Assembly: GCA_027311945.1 (NCBI GenBank)
Contig: DAICXZ010000017.1
Span: 1 to 64,000, forward strand
Direction of reading: 5' to 3'
Origin: Erythrobacter sp.
GTDB taxonomy: Bacteria; Pseudomonadota; Alphaproteobacteria; Sphingomonadales; Sphingomonadaceae
DNA: 64,000 nt
Every line of letters starts with the position of its first letter. The first letter of the stretch is position 1. This document shows, in pieces, positions 45,243-53,504 of this stretch. The notes beneath the pieces are model-generated. The model did not search any database. It had not been told where the DNA came from and saw only the letters and a program-made list of their open reading frames with translations. The position numbers and the translations under genes were made by a program.

Positions 45243-47363
45243 TCAGTCGCCCTGCATCACATTGGCTTCGGGCGGGGTCAGCTCGATGTGGATACCATCC
45301 TGTTCGGGGCCGTTGGGCGGCATCTGGTAACCGTGGCTGACGAGGCGTGCTTCGGGCAGGTCGAGGCCGGGGACGCTGTCGGGCCAATAGCGCTCGGGCA
45401 CGCGGCCCGAGACCGGGTTCTTGTAGTGGAACCACATCGGCAGGATGCCGGGCCAGGCAATCGTTTGGCCAGTGCCACCGCGGAAATGTTCGGCGCGGCG
45501 GCCGAGGTCGGTCATCAGGATATCGGGCGGCAGACGCTCGACGAGCGGGCTTTGCCCGGCGGCCTGTTCGGACGAAACCGGTTCGACCCCGGCCCAGCCT
45601 TCGTTCCAGTTGGCGCTGGTCATGTAGTGCTCGTCGATGGTCAGGCTCCAGAGCCGCCAGATGCCGTTTTCGAGCACGGCCTGGTCGTTCGGATACATCC
45701 CGGTGTTGAAGCCGGGGGTGTTGAGCGCGGTGTTTTGCCCGCCGTCGCTCCGGCGCAGGCCGGTGCGCGGCTGGAACAGGCGGGTGCGCAAGTTGGCGGA
45801 GCGACCGTCGTGCGACACATGGATCACCGGCTGGAAGCGCCAGTGAAAAGAGATGCCGTCGCGCAGCGTGGGTGGCTCGCCCCACATGGTGGTGGCTGCG
45901 GCTTGGACCCGATCCTTGCCGAGGTAGAAGCCGGCAAAGGGCGAGTGCTTGTTGCCTTGCTCGGCGAAGAGGCCGGCCATTTCCTTCCAGTGGAACTCGT
46001 CGATGTAATAGCCGTAGGCCGAGCTGACGTTGACGACCCCATCGTAGGCCGAGCTGCGGGCAAGGCGGCGCTGGGCGGTGATCAGGCGCTCGGCGGGCGT
46101 GCCACCGGCTGCGGGCGCGGCTTCGGCCTCGATCGGCGCCAGCAGCGGGGTTGCGCCCGCCTCGCGGAAGCCGGAAATCGTAACCGCTTCGCCGGTGATC
46201 GGATGCGGCTCGGTGAACGCGGGCAGGACGCGGGTCAGGTGGCTCGTGCCTCCAGCGGCCCAGCCATCGGCGTAGGTCGCCTTGAGCAGCGGATAGAGGC
46301 GCATCTCACGGATCTTCCACAAGCCCTGATCGAGCACGAACCGGTTGCGGAACACCTGGAACTCCCACCCAGCGGTTCCTGCGGTGTGGTCGCCCAGCAT
46401 GCCAAGCGCAAAACCGCGCGAATAGGCTTCCCGTTTGCCCTCGGCGAGGGTGATTACGGTGTCGAAGCTGGGAAAATCGTTGAGATCGCCGTCGCGAAGG
46501 CCCTCGGGACCGAACAGCTCCATCGCCTGCCGAATGCCCTCTGGCCCTTCGAACCGCCCGACGCCTTCTATCTCCACCACCCCATCGGCGGTGAACAGGT
46601 CAACCACGTCGGCCCACATCTTGCGATCGACATAATAGCCATAGCTGTTCTGCAGGTTGCGGACCTGATCCTCGGCATTCAACGCCGCGATGCGCGTCTC
46701 CAGTGCGGCCAGCGTGGTGTGGCTGGTCGGCGCGTTGCCTTGCGCAGGCGGGATCGGCATGCCGCTTTCGTCAAGCGTGAAGTGGAACGGGAAAATGGCC
46801 AGTTGCTCGTTGCGATAATTGGCCCAGCCATTGGCGTAATCGCCTTCGTATTGCGGGAAGTATTCGAGCCGCGAGATTTTCCACACGCCGTCCTGAAAGG
46901 TGTAGCCGTTTTCGTAGACGCCCCCTTCGATACGGCTTTCGCCGCTGCCGTTGCCGGCCAGCAACAGGCCCATCCAGCGCCCCTTGGCGCTGGTTCCATC
47001 GACCGCGAGATTGACCAGCGGCTCCTCGATCAGGTTTGCGAACACCGCTCCGTCGCGCAAGCCCCGCTGGCCGCCGACATAGTCCTGCAGGAACTGCGTG
47101 ATGGCCTGCTTGCCACGTATCGATTGCCCGGCCCACACCATCTCGGCGTCATCGGCGAAGAGGTCGGCCATTTCCTGCCACAATCCGAACTGCGCATATT
47201 GAGCGTAAAAGCGCTGGAGATCCTTGACGGCGCGCACCGATTCAACGCGCGATACGTCGCGGGCGAGCTCGTCCACCTGTTGTTGCGATAGTTCGGTGTG
47301 TGCAGCCGCCGGGCTGGCAAACGCCATGCCGAATGCTGCCATAATGGCGAAGATGGGGCGCAT
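45243..47363 (-). CDS. exported protein with three SnoaL/NTF2-like domains (copy A)
   Basis: The 706-residue protein starts at ATG 47363 behind AGGAGAGG with a Sec signal MRPIFAIMAAFGMAFASPAAA. Three SnoaL-like modules follow, each opening with a similar helix pair: LQRFYAQYAQFGLWQEMADL near residue 50, LQNSYGYYVDRKMWADVVDL near 240, and SSAYGYYIDEFHWKEMAGLF near 450. It ends with a region holding PMWFHYKNPVSGRVPE. SnoaL-fold proteins are small cofactor-free cyclases, hydratases, isomerases or lyases; three in one exported chain is outside the families I know. A second copy lies at 51597-53498 with the same ending motif. It is divergent from an AraC gene and followed by an SDR. Confidence 0.8.
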   Translation of the reverse strand: MRPIFAIMAAFGMAFASPAAAHTELSQQQVDELARDVSRVESVRAVKDLQRFYAQYAQFGLWQEMADLFADDAEMVWAGQSIRGKQAITQFLQDYVGGQRGLRDGAVFANLIEEPLVNLAVDGTSAKGRWMGLLLAGNGSGESRIEGGVYENGYTFQDGVWKISRLEYFPQYEGDYANGWANYRNEQLAIFPFHFTLDESGMPIPPAQGNAPTSHTTLAALETRIAALNAEDQVRNLQNSYGYYVDRKMWADVVDLFTADGVVEIEGVGRFEGPEGIRQAMELFGPEGLRDGDLNDFPSFDTVITLAEGKREAYSRGFALGMLGDHTAGTAGWEFQVFRNRFVLDQGLWKIREMRLYPLLKATYADGWAAGGTSHLTRVLPAFTEPHPITGEAVTISGFREAGATPLLAPIEAEAAPAAGGTPAERLITAQRRLARSSAYDGVVNVSSAYGYYIDEFHWKEMAGLFAEQGNKHSPFAGFYLGKDRVQAAATTMWGEPPTLRDGISFHWRFQPVIHVSHDGRSANLRTRLFQPRTGLRRSDGGQNTALNTPGFNTGMYPNDQAVLENGIWRLWSLTIDEHYMTSANWNEGWAGVEPVSSEQAAGQSPLVERLPPDILMTDLGRRAEHFRGGTGQTIAWPGILPMWFHYKNPVSGRVPERYWPDSVPGLDLPEARLVSHGYQMPPNGPEQDGIHIELTPPEANVMQGD

Positions 47364-47664
47364 GGTGCCTCTCCTGATCGTGTCTGCGTCCCGTCGCTCC
47401 GGGCCACTGTATCGTTGCGCGCCAAACATGCGGAGGCATGCCCCCGTGTGGCAAGGCCACGATCGACCAACGGCACGCTGGGCGCGGAATTTATGCCACT
47501 TCAGTCAAGTGGCGGCAAATGCCCGTGGCATTGTGCAAATCGGAGGAGTGTCGGTAGCTGCAACAAGTTTGCCATGGTCAAGCGGCAGCCTGACATCAGA
47601 TGGCCGGCAGGCTATCCGAAGAAAACGCATTGCCTCGCAGAAGGCAACAGTCGGGAGAACGCGC
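47364..47664. promoter_or_regulatory. divergent promoter region with two adjacent dyads (triple-SnoaL A / AraC)
   Basis: Two perfect inverted repeats lie back to back between the divergent genes. GCCACTT-N5-AAGTGGC occupies 47495-47513 and AATGCC-N3-GGCATT occupies 47518-47532. The first contains CCACTTGA on the minus strand, which also occurs at 61586-61593 near the second AraC gene. They are candidate sites for the adjacent AraC regulator. Confidence 0.42.
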
Positions 47665-48618
47665 ATGGAGGAGTTCAGCACTTCGGGATTGCCGACCTTC
47701 GGCAGGGCGGCGGCATGGGGCGAGATCTACGCCTCACGCATGAGCCAGGTCGAATTCACGCCGGGCAACAAGGACAAGTTCGACGCGGCCTTGAGGATCA
47801 ACCAGTTCGGGCCGGTCAAGCTCGCCCGTCTGGCAGTCGAGCCCTGCAGCGTCGAACGCAAGCAAAGCCACATCGAACGCAGCACGCCGCGCCATTACAA
47901 CTTCCTGCTGCAGGCGGAGGGGGCGAGCACCTTCTATCATTGCGGCAAGGAAAGCGAGCTGCGCGCGGGCGACTTCGTGCTGTGCGACACTGGACTGCCG
48001 CATTACTGGCTGACGACCGACCAGTCGGTGACGATGATGGTGCGGGTGGCGCCCACTGTCCTGCGCACCTATCTGCCAACGCCCCAGCAGTTCTGCGGCC
48101 AGCATCTCGGCCGGGCGCATGGGCTCAAGGATACCATCACGACCATGGTGCGCGAACTGAGCGAGAAACCGGCGGGCTCGATCGAGCCTGCCTACGAGGA
48201 TCGCGTGGCGCGCTACCTGCTCGAGATGATCTCGATGTCCTACATCATGGGGGCCGAGGCATCGTCGGAAGCTTCCGCCATCGCTTGGCAGCGACGCAAG
48301 GACGTAATCCAGTACATCGAGGAAAACCTGCGCGATCCGAACCTGTCGCCGACTTCGATCTCCGAGGGCCTGCGGGTGTCGCCGCGCTACATCCGCACGG
48401 TGTTCTCCACCGGGGGCGAGAAAATCTCGAGCTTCATTCTGCGTCGGCGGCTCGAAGAATGCGCACGGCAGATCCGCTCGCCCGCCTGGGGTGCGCACAC
48501 CCTGACCGAGATTGCTTTTTCATGGGGGTTCAACTCGGCAGCCCATTTCACGCGAACCTTCCATGAGAAGTTCGGCGTGGCACCTCGTGAATATCGGCGA
48601 CAAGCGCTTCGCGGTTGA
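47665..48618 (+). CDS. AraC-family transcriptional regulator (copy 1)
   Basis: The 317-residue protein has an N-terminal AraC-binding-like beta-barrel (FLLQAEGASTFYHCGKESEL, DFVLCDTGLPHYW) and a C-terminal double helix-turn-helix: SPTSISEGLRVSPRYIRTVF, then LTEIAFSWGFNSAAHFTRTF and FGVAPREYRRQ. ATG 47665 follows GGGAG at 7 bases. It is divergent from the triple-SnoaL A gene and is read toward the amidohydrolase operon, so it may activate both sides when it binds a pathway compound. A close paralogue lies at 61611-62561 and shares YLPTPxQFCGxHL. Confidence 0.9.
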   Translation: MEEFSTSGLPTFGRAAAWGEIYASRMSQVEFTPGNKDKFDAALRINQFGPVKLARLAVEPCSVERKQSHIERSTPRHYNFLLQAEGASTFYHCGKESELRAGDFVLCDTGLPHYWLTTDQSVTMMVRVAPTVLRTYLPTPQQFCGQHLGRAHGLKDTITTMVRELSEKPAGSIEPAYEDRVARYLLEMISMSYIMGAEASSEASAIAWQRRKDVIQYIEENLRDPNLSPTSISEGLRVSPRYIRTVFSTGGEKISSFILRRRLEECARQIRSPAWGAHTLTEIAFSWGFNSAAHFTRTFHEKFGVAPREYRRQALRG

Positions 48619-48657
48619 CCCACGCTGGCCGCCTGTTCGCCAATACGATCAATTCGC

Positions 48658-48676
48658 AATTCCTCCTTGGGGAATT
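48658..48676. promoter_or_regulatory. dyad upstream of the amidohydrolase operon
   Basis: AATTCC-N7-GGAATT lies about 90 bases before the amidohydrolase start. It resembles the TetR-island dyads but has a 7-base spacer and sits in a different cluster, so shared regulation is doubtful. It may be a site for one of the local regulators. Confidence 0.3.
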
Positions 48677-48766
48677 TGCCATCCCGCCGATGCACTACTG
48701 TGTGGCTTCGAATTTTCGAGGGGAAGACAGTGAAACTTACGGAGATGGCGAGCTGCGGCCAAGTGT

Positions 48767-49723
48767 ATGGCGCCCATGCTGCTTGATACGCACGCACACC
48801 TCATCTCCGACAATTGGGCACGGTATCGTGCCCAACCATTCACACCCGATTTGCCGGTGCCAGAGCGCCCGGCCTATACGATGACCAAGGACGAGTTGCT
48901 GTTGTTGATGGATCGGCACGGCGTTTCCAATGCCTGCCTGGTCCAGCGTGGCCATGTCTACGGTTATGACAATTCCTGCATTCTCGATGCCGCAGAGGAG
49001 CACCCTGAACGGCTTCACCCGGTGGTGATACTCGACACGCAGGATCCGCGCTCGGCCGCGCACTATCGGGATCTTGTACGTGCGCGCGGGGTTTCGGGCT
49101 TTCGGATGGCGCAAAGCCGGCCTTGGATTCTCGACACCGCCTGGCTCAGTTCGCCTTCCGCGATGGAGGTCTGGAAAGCCTGCGCCGACCTTGGCACGCC
49201 GATGGCGGTCATCGTCTTCGACAACCAGCTGCCCTATGTGTTGCCGCTGATCAAGCTGATCGCCCAGCAATTTCCCGATCTGCCCATCGTGCTAGATCAT
49301 GGTGCAATGCCTTATGGCATGTCGCAATACGAGGTGGCCCTGCGCGAGGCCGCGGGCGAAGAAGTGACCATGCCGCCACCGCCCGATTACGGGCTCGATG
49401 GCAGTGTCGCGATCTTCGCCGACTTGCCGAACATCTACTACAAGATAACCGAGATCGTGTTCGAGCGGACGGTGAAGGCCGGTGTCGAGGCAAGCGCGCT
49501 GGTGCGACGGATGGCTGACATGTTCGGCGCTGATCGCCTGGTGTGGGGCTCCGACGTGGGGCAGTCGATGCTGTGGGACTATGCCCGGAAGGTGGCAATG
49601 GCAAGGGATGCCGCAAGGCTTCTCGATGCCTCCGAAATGCACGCCTTCCTGTATGACAATGCGGCGCGGATTTATGGTGTTGGCCGTGCCGTAGCGGTAT
49701 CGAACGCTGAGCAGGGGATATAG
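48767..49723 (+). CDS. amidohydrolase-2 family protein
   Basis: The 318-residue protein has the amidohydrolase signature LLDTHAHLIS near the N-terminus, VLDHGAMPYGMSQ with a metal-ligand His, and the Asp of LVWGSDVGQSM near the end. The His expected in the middle strand is not obvious (MAVIVFDNQLPY), as in lactonases of the LigI type that need fewer ligands. Family members hydrolyse lactones, hydrate muconates or decarboxylate aromatic acids. It begins the forward operon after the AraC gene, and the aldolase gene follows after 3 bases. Confidence 0.8.
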   Translation: MAPMLLDTHAHLISDNWARYRAQPFTPDLPVPERPAYTMTKDELLLLMDRHGVSNACLVQRGHVYGYDNSCILDAAEEHPERLHPVVILDTQDPRSAAHYRDLVRARGVSGFRMAQSRPWILDTAWLSSPSAMEVWKACADLGTPMAVIVFDNQLPYVLPLIKLIAQQFPDLPIVLDHGAMPYGMSQYEVALREAAGEEVTMPPPPDYGLDGSVAIFADLPNIYYKITEIVFERTVKAGVEASALVRRMADMFGADRLVWGSDVGQSMLWDYARKVAMARDAARLLDASEMHAFLYDNAARIYGVGRAVAVSNAEQGI

Positions 49724-49726
49724 CGA

Positions 49727-50482
49727 ATGCAGATGCTGGCAGATCGGCTTAGGGCCTCACCGCGAGGGCTGGTGGGAACCTGGGTCAAGTTTCCGAGCCT
49801 TGAGTCGATGCAACTGCTTGCACACGCCGGGTTCGAATTCGTGGTGATCGATCTCGAACATGCGCCGCACGCGATGGACCGGGCGGTCGAGCTGGTCTTC
49901 GCTGCGCAGGCCATGGGCATGGCCGCTCTCGTGCGGCTGCCCGACCAGACTGGCGCAGCAGTGCAGCCGCTGCTCGATGGCGGGGCCGATGGGCTGCTGG
50001 TTCCCCGCGTCACCTCGCCGGAAATCGCTGCCGCCATTGCGCGGCGCATGGTGTTCGCCCCGCACGGCGAGCGTGGGCTCGGCACAACGTCGCGGGCGGG
50101 CCGCTGGGGCACCGGCGACATGGCAGCCTACATCGAGCGAGGCAACGAGCAGTGCCTGCGCGTGATCCAGCTTGAAGACTGGGACAATATTGCGCGCGCC
50201 GCCGACTATGCCGCGCTCGACGACGTCAACGGTCTCTTCATCGGTCACGGGGACCTGCTGTTGTCCTCGGGCAAGGGACCGGGCGACCCCGATGTACGGC
50301 AGTTGACCGCACGGATGCTGGCGGCCTGCCAGTCGGCGGGCGTGTTCAGCGGCGTGGCTGCGGCGGCGCCAGAGCTGGCGCGCAACTACCTCGACATGGG
50401 TTTCTCGCTCGTGATGGTGAGCAACGATACCACCATGTTTGCCCAGGCCGCCGCCGAAACACTGCGTCGCACCCTCGGCTGA
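49727..50482 (+). CDS. HpcH/HpaI-family aldolase
   Basis: The 251-residue protein is a class II pyruvate aldolase. It has the catalytic His in VVIDLEHAPHAMD, the Arg of AALVRLPD, and a metal-binding Glu in VIQLEDWDN followed by FIGHGDLLLS. HpaI-type enzymes split 4-hydroxy-2-oxo acids into pyruvate and an aldehyde. The aldehyde could be passed to the dehydrogenase encoded at 59590-61047. The gene follows the amidohydrolase by 3 bases and ends 128 bases before the lipoprotein gene. Confidence 0.88.
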   Translation: MQMLADRLRASPRGLVGTWVKFPSLESMQLLAHAGFEFVVIDLEHAPHAMDRAVELVFAAQAMGMAALVRLPDQTGAAVQPLLDGGADGLLVPRVTSPEIAAAIARRMVFAPHGERGLGTTSRAGRWGTGDMAAYIERGNEQCLRVIQLEDWDNIARAADYAALDDVNGLFIGHGDLLLSSGKGPGDPDVRQLTARMLAACQSAGVFSGVAAAAPELARNYLDMGFSLVMVSNDTTMFAQAAAETLRRTLG

Positions 50483-50610
50483 TCTCAGCGATTTTGCCCG
50501 GTGCGGTAGAGATAGCTGACCCCTGCGGCATTGTGCTCACCTACGGGTTTGCGCGGCCATATTCGGCGGTTAGGCCTCGCTGTCAGGGCAGTGGCCCGAG
50601 GGGAGAGGCA

Positions 50611-51600
50611 ATGTTTACGCGTTCGAGAATTCTGCCACTGATGGCCGCCGCGATGCTTGCGGGGTGCGCTACGGCACCGATGCCGGTCGAGGACAGGCCG
50701 CTCGCCGTTTATGGCAATGTCCAGACCATCGAAATCGCCACTACCCTGCTCGCCGCCGAGGAGTTCTATCCCGGCGAGGCGAGCGTGACGATGGGTTCGA
50801 TCGCCAATCTCGTGGGCGCGCCGCCCGTTTCCGGCTTTGGCGAGGTGGGCGAGGCCGACATTGCCACCAATGCCGAAACGCAGGCCTTGCGCTATTCGGT
50901 CGAAAATCCCGACCTGCGTATCCTCATGACCGTGACCGAAGGGCTCTACCGGGTCGTGGCGCGGCGCTCGGCAGGGATCGCCACCATGGCCGACATGAAG
51001 GGCAAGCGGGTGGCGACGATCCCGCAGACTTCAGCGGGCTATTTCTTCGGCCTGATGCTCGAGCGCGAGGGGCTGACTTACGACGACATCACGCCGGTTC
51101 CGATTGTGCCGCTCGCAGGGATGACCGAGGCACTCGCACGCGGAGAGGTCGATGCAGTGGTGATCTGGGAACCCGAAAGCGAGAATTCGGCGCAGGTGCT
51201 TGGCGACGATCTGATCGAGTTTTCGGGCAAGGGCGTTTACCGCGAACTGTTCAACCTCAATTCCACCACCGAGAAGCTGGAAGATCCCGCGACGCGTGCG
51301 CGCATCGTCCGCTTCGTTCGCGCGCTGATCGACGCTTCCGACGCTGCCCGCCAGAACCCGGCGCGCGCGCAGGAGCTGGTGACCGCCTCCGGTTCGTTCG
51401 ATCCGCACGACGTCGTCGAGAGCTGGGAGCATCACAATTGGCTTGCGGCCGTTCCTGCCGACCTGCTCGATGTCCTTGTGCGGCAGGAGCAATGGCTCGC
51501 CGGTCAAAGCAATCGCGCACCGCGTAGCCGCGAGCAACTCGCGCGGCTGATCGATACCAGCGTATACGCCGAAGCCATGGCCTTGGGCGAGGGCGAATGA
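50611..51600 (+). CDS. NMT1/SsuA-like substrate-binding lipoprotein (orphan)
   Basis: The 329-residue protein starts at ATG 50611 behind GGGAGAGG and has a lipobox MLAGC (Cys19). The fold is that of NMT1/SsuA/THI5-type ABC binding proteins: TIEIATTLLAAEEFYPGEAS, GVGEADIATNAETQALRYSV, KGKRVATIPQTSAGYFFGLM and GEVDAVVIWEPESENSAQVL. Such proteins hold small ligands (sulfonates, thiamine precursors, aromatic acids) in the periplasm for an ABC importer. No permease or ATPase gene is in the window, so it may serve a distant transporter or act as a binding or sensing protein. Its stop overlaps the triple-SnoaL B start as ATGA. Confidence 0.82.
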   Translation: MFTRSRILPLMAAAMLAGCATAPMPVEDRPLAVYGNVQTIEIATTLLAAEEFYPGEASVTMGSIANLVGAPPVSGFGEVGEADIATNAETQALRYSVENPDLRILMTVTEGLYRVVARRSAGIATMADMKGKRVATIPQTSAGYFFGLMLEREGLTYDDITPVPIVPLAGMTEALARGEVDAVVIWEPESENSAQVLGDDLIEFSGKGVYRELFNLNSTTEKLEDPATRARIVRFVRALIDASDAARQNPARAQELVTASGSFDPHDVVESWEHHNWLAAVPADLLDVLVRQEQWLAGQSNRAPRSREQLARLIDTSVYAEAMALGEGE

Positions 51601-53498
51601 TACGCCTGCTCGCCATTGTCCTGCTGATCGGCACGCCGTTGGCTGCTCCGGCGCGGGCGCAGGACGATCTCGCGCTCGAAACAGCGCATCTCGAAGACCT
51701 GACCTCGATCCGCCAGATCAAGCGGTTGCAGGCGCGTTGGGGGCATCTCGCTCTGGCAGGAAACTGGCAGGAGATGGCCGCGATGGCCACGGCCGATGCG
51801 CGGCTCGTCACCCGCTATGGCGAAATCACCGGACGTGGCGGCATCGCGGCCTGGCTAAAGACGGTAGAGGGGCGTGGACAGGACGGAATACCCGCAGGCC
51901 GAATGAACGCGCGCCTGTTCCTAAGCCCGGTCATCACGCTTGCCGCCGATGGCCAGAGTGCGACCGGGCGCTGGCACGAGATCGCTATGACCGCCGAGGT
52001 TGGCGGGGAGGCGGGCTGGCTCGGCGTGACCCATGTGATCGATTATCGCAAGAGCGGCGAGGGCTGGCAGATCGCACAGATCCGGCCCTATGAGCACTTC
52101 GAAGGCTCCTATGCGGATGGCTGGTCGCACGATGCAGAAACGCTCGAACGCGCGCCCTATCACTATACGCCCGACGAGGCAGGCGAGCTGCTGCCCGAGC
52201 GCCACGCCGCGCAGCCTCTCAGCGCCGACCGGATCGCCAAGGGCGGGACGCAGCTGCTGCTCCAGTCGCTGGCGGAGAACACCGTTGCGGCTTACGGCTA
52301 CTATCTCGATCGCGGGCTTTACGACGACATCGTTGATCTCTTCGCCGAGGACGCCACCATCGAGCAGGGCGGCGAGGGAAGTTGGCACGGCAAGGATGGT
52401 GCGCGGGCATTTCTCACCCGTTTCGGCGGACCGGGCCTGGATACCGGGGAGCTAAACGACCGGCCCCAGCTCATGCCGATGGTCAGCGTCGCGGCCGATG
52501 GTTCCTCCGCGCTGGTGCGCAATGTCGAGCTCGGCATGACCGGGCACCACGGCGGCGAGGGACAGTGGCAGCTCACGATGCAGACCTTCCTGCTGCGGCG
52601 CGATGAAGCAGGGCACTGGCAGATCGCGTTGATGCACCGCAATCCGATCATGCGCGCCGACTACGCAGCGGGATGGAACCACCCGCTGCCCGCTGCGCTT
52701 CCGCTCAGCGCTGCTGGTGAGCCCACTGGTACGACACGGCTCGGCCCGGTCGATTTCCGCGAAATTGGCTATGCTATCCCGGCGCTGGGCATGGAGATCG
52801 TCACCCCGGCGAGTGGTGAAGCGCAGACGCTGGCGCCGATCCCCGATGCTCTGGCGCGCGCCGAAGCCTTCGACGGGGCGGCAAATGTCTCGAATGCCTA
52901 TGGCTACTACATCGACCAGTTCGACTGGCCCGCCACCGCTGCGCTGTTTGCCGAAAATGGATGGAAGGAGCTGTCATACATCGGCACCTTCGTGACCCGC
53001 GAGCATGTGCTGCGCTCGCTCACCCAGCGTTATGGCATGGGCGGGCCGAACGATGCCTTTCAGGCGATCCACCAGAAGACGCAGCCCTATGTGACTGTGC
53101 TTCCAGACGATCCGACCCGCGCTTTCGTGCGCACCCGTCTGTTCCAGTTCAATTCTTCGAGCAGCGGTCCGGGAAGCTGGATTTCGGGCATTTACGAGAA
53201 CCAGATCGTCAAGGAAGACGGCATCTGGCGCATTCACGGGATGGACCTCGATTACGTCTGGCTGGGCGACTATGCGACAGGCTGGACCGGGATCGAAGAG
53301 GGCGCCAGCGAGCGATTTGCCCCTTCGCCCGAAGTTCTGGCCGCCTTCGCCGCCGATGCACCCCTGCGCGGTGAGGTTTTTGCGCCGTATCCGGCAATCA
53401 GGCCGATGGGCTTTCATTTTAGCAACCCGGTGAGTGGCCGCGCCCCTGAAGTCCAGCTTCAGTGGTCCGACGGCTACGGCAACAAGACCGCGGAGTAA
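51597..53498 (+). CDS. exported protein with three SnoaL/NTF2-like domains (copy B)
   Basis: The 633-residue protein starts at ATG 51597, overlapping the lipoprotein stop, with a signal LLAIVLLIGTPLAAPARAQ. Its three SnoaL-like modules open with IKRLQARWGHLALAGNWQEM near residue 42, VAAYGYYLDRGLYDDIVDLF near 230, and NAYGYYIDQFDWPATAALFA near 430. It ends with PMGFHFSNPVSGRAPE, nearly the same motif as copy A (PMWFHYKNPVSGRVPE). It is an ancient paralogue, not a recent duplicate: the chains align in plan but differ widely. Both are exported, so they may work together on a substrate in the periplasm. A bicupin gene follows 6 bases later. Confidence 0.8.
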   Translation: MIRLLAIVLLIGTPLAAPARAQDDLALETAHLEDLTSIRQIKRLQARWGHLALAGNWQEMAAMATADARLVTRYGEITGRGGIAAWLKTVEGRGQDGIPAGRMNARLFLSPVITLAADGQSATGRWHEIAMTAEVGGEAGWLGVTHVIDYRKSGEGWQIAQIRPYEHFEGSYADGWSHDAETLERAPYHYTPDEAGELLPERHAAQPLSADRIAKGGTQLLLQSLAENTVAAYGYYLDRGLYDDIVDLFAEDATIEQGGEGSWHGKDGARAFLTRFGGPGLDTGELNDRPQLMPMVSVAADGSSALVRNVELGMTGHHGGEGQWQLTMQTFLLRRDEAGHWQIALMHRNPIMRADYAAGWNHPLPAALPLSAAGEPTGTTRLGPVDFREIGYAIPALGMEIVTPASGEAQTLAPIPDALARAEAFDGAANVSNAYGYYIDQFDWPATAALFAENGWKELSYIGTFVTREHVLRSLTQRYGMGGPNDAFQAIHQKTQPYVTVLPDDPTRAFVRTRLFQFNSSSSGPGSWISGIYENQIVKEDGIWRIHGMDLDYVWLGDYATGWTGIEEGASERFAPSPEVLAAFAADAPLRGEVFAPYPAIRPMGFHFSNPVSGRAPEVQLQWSDGYGNKTAE

Positions 53499-53504
53499 GA
53501 CTCG

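Noticed and set aside
44760-47291. Plus-strand open frame (843 codons) opposite the triple-SnoaL gene
   Set aside because: The minus-strand gene has a ribosome site, a signal peptide and three repeated modules matched by a paralogue elsewhere. The plus frame has none of these.
48658-48676. AATTCC-N7-GGAATT as a third site of the island TetR
   Set aside because: The spacer is 7, not 8, it is 27 kb away and belongs to an AraC-controlled cluster. I list it only as a possible local dyad.
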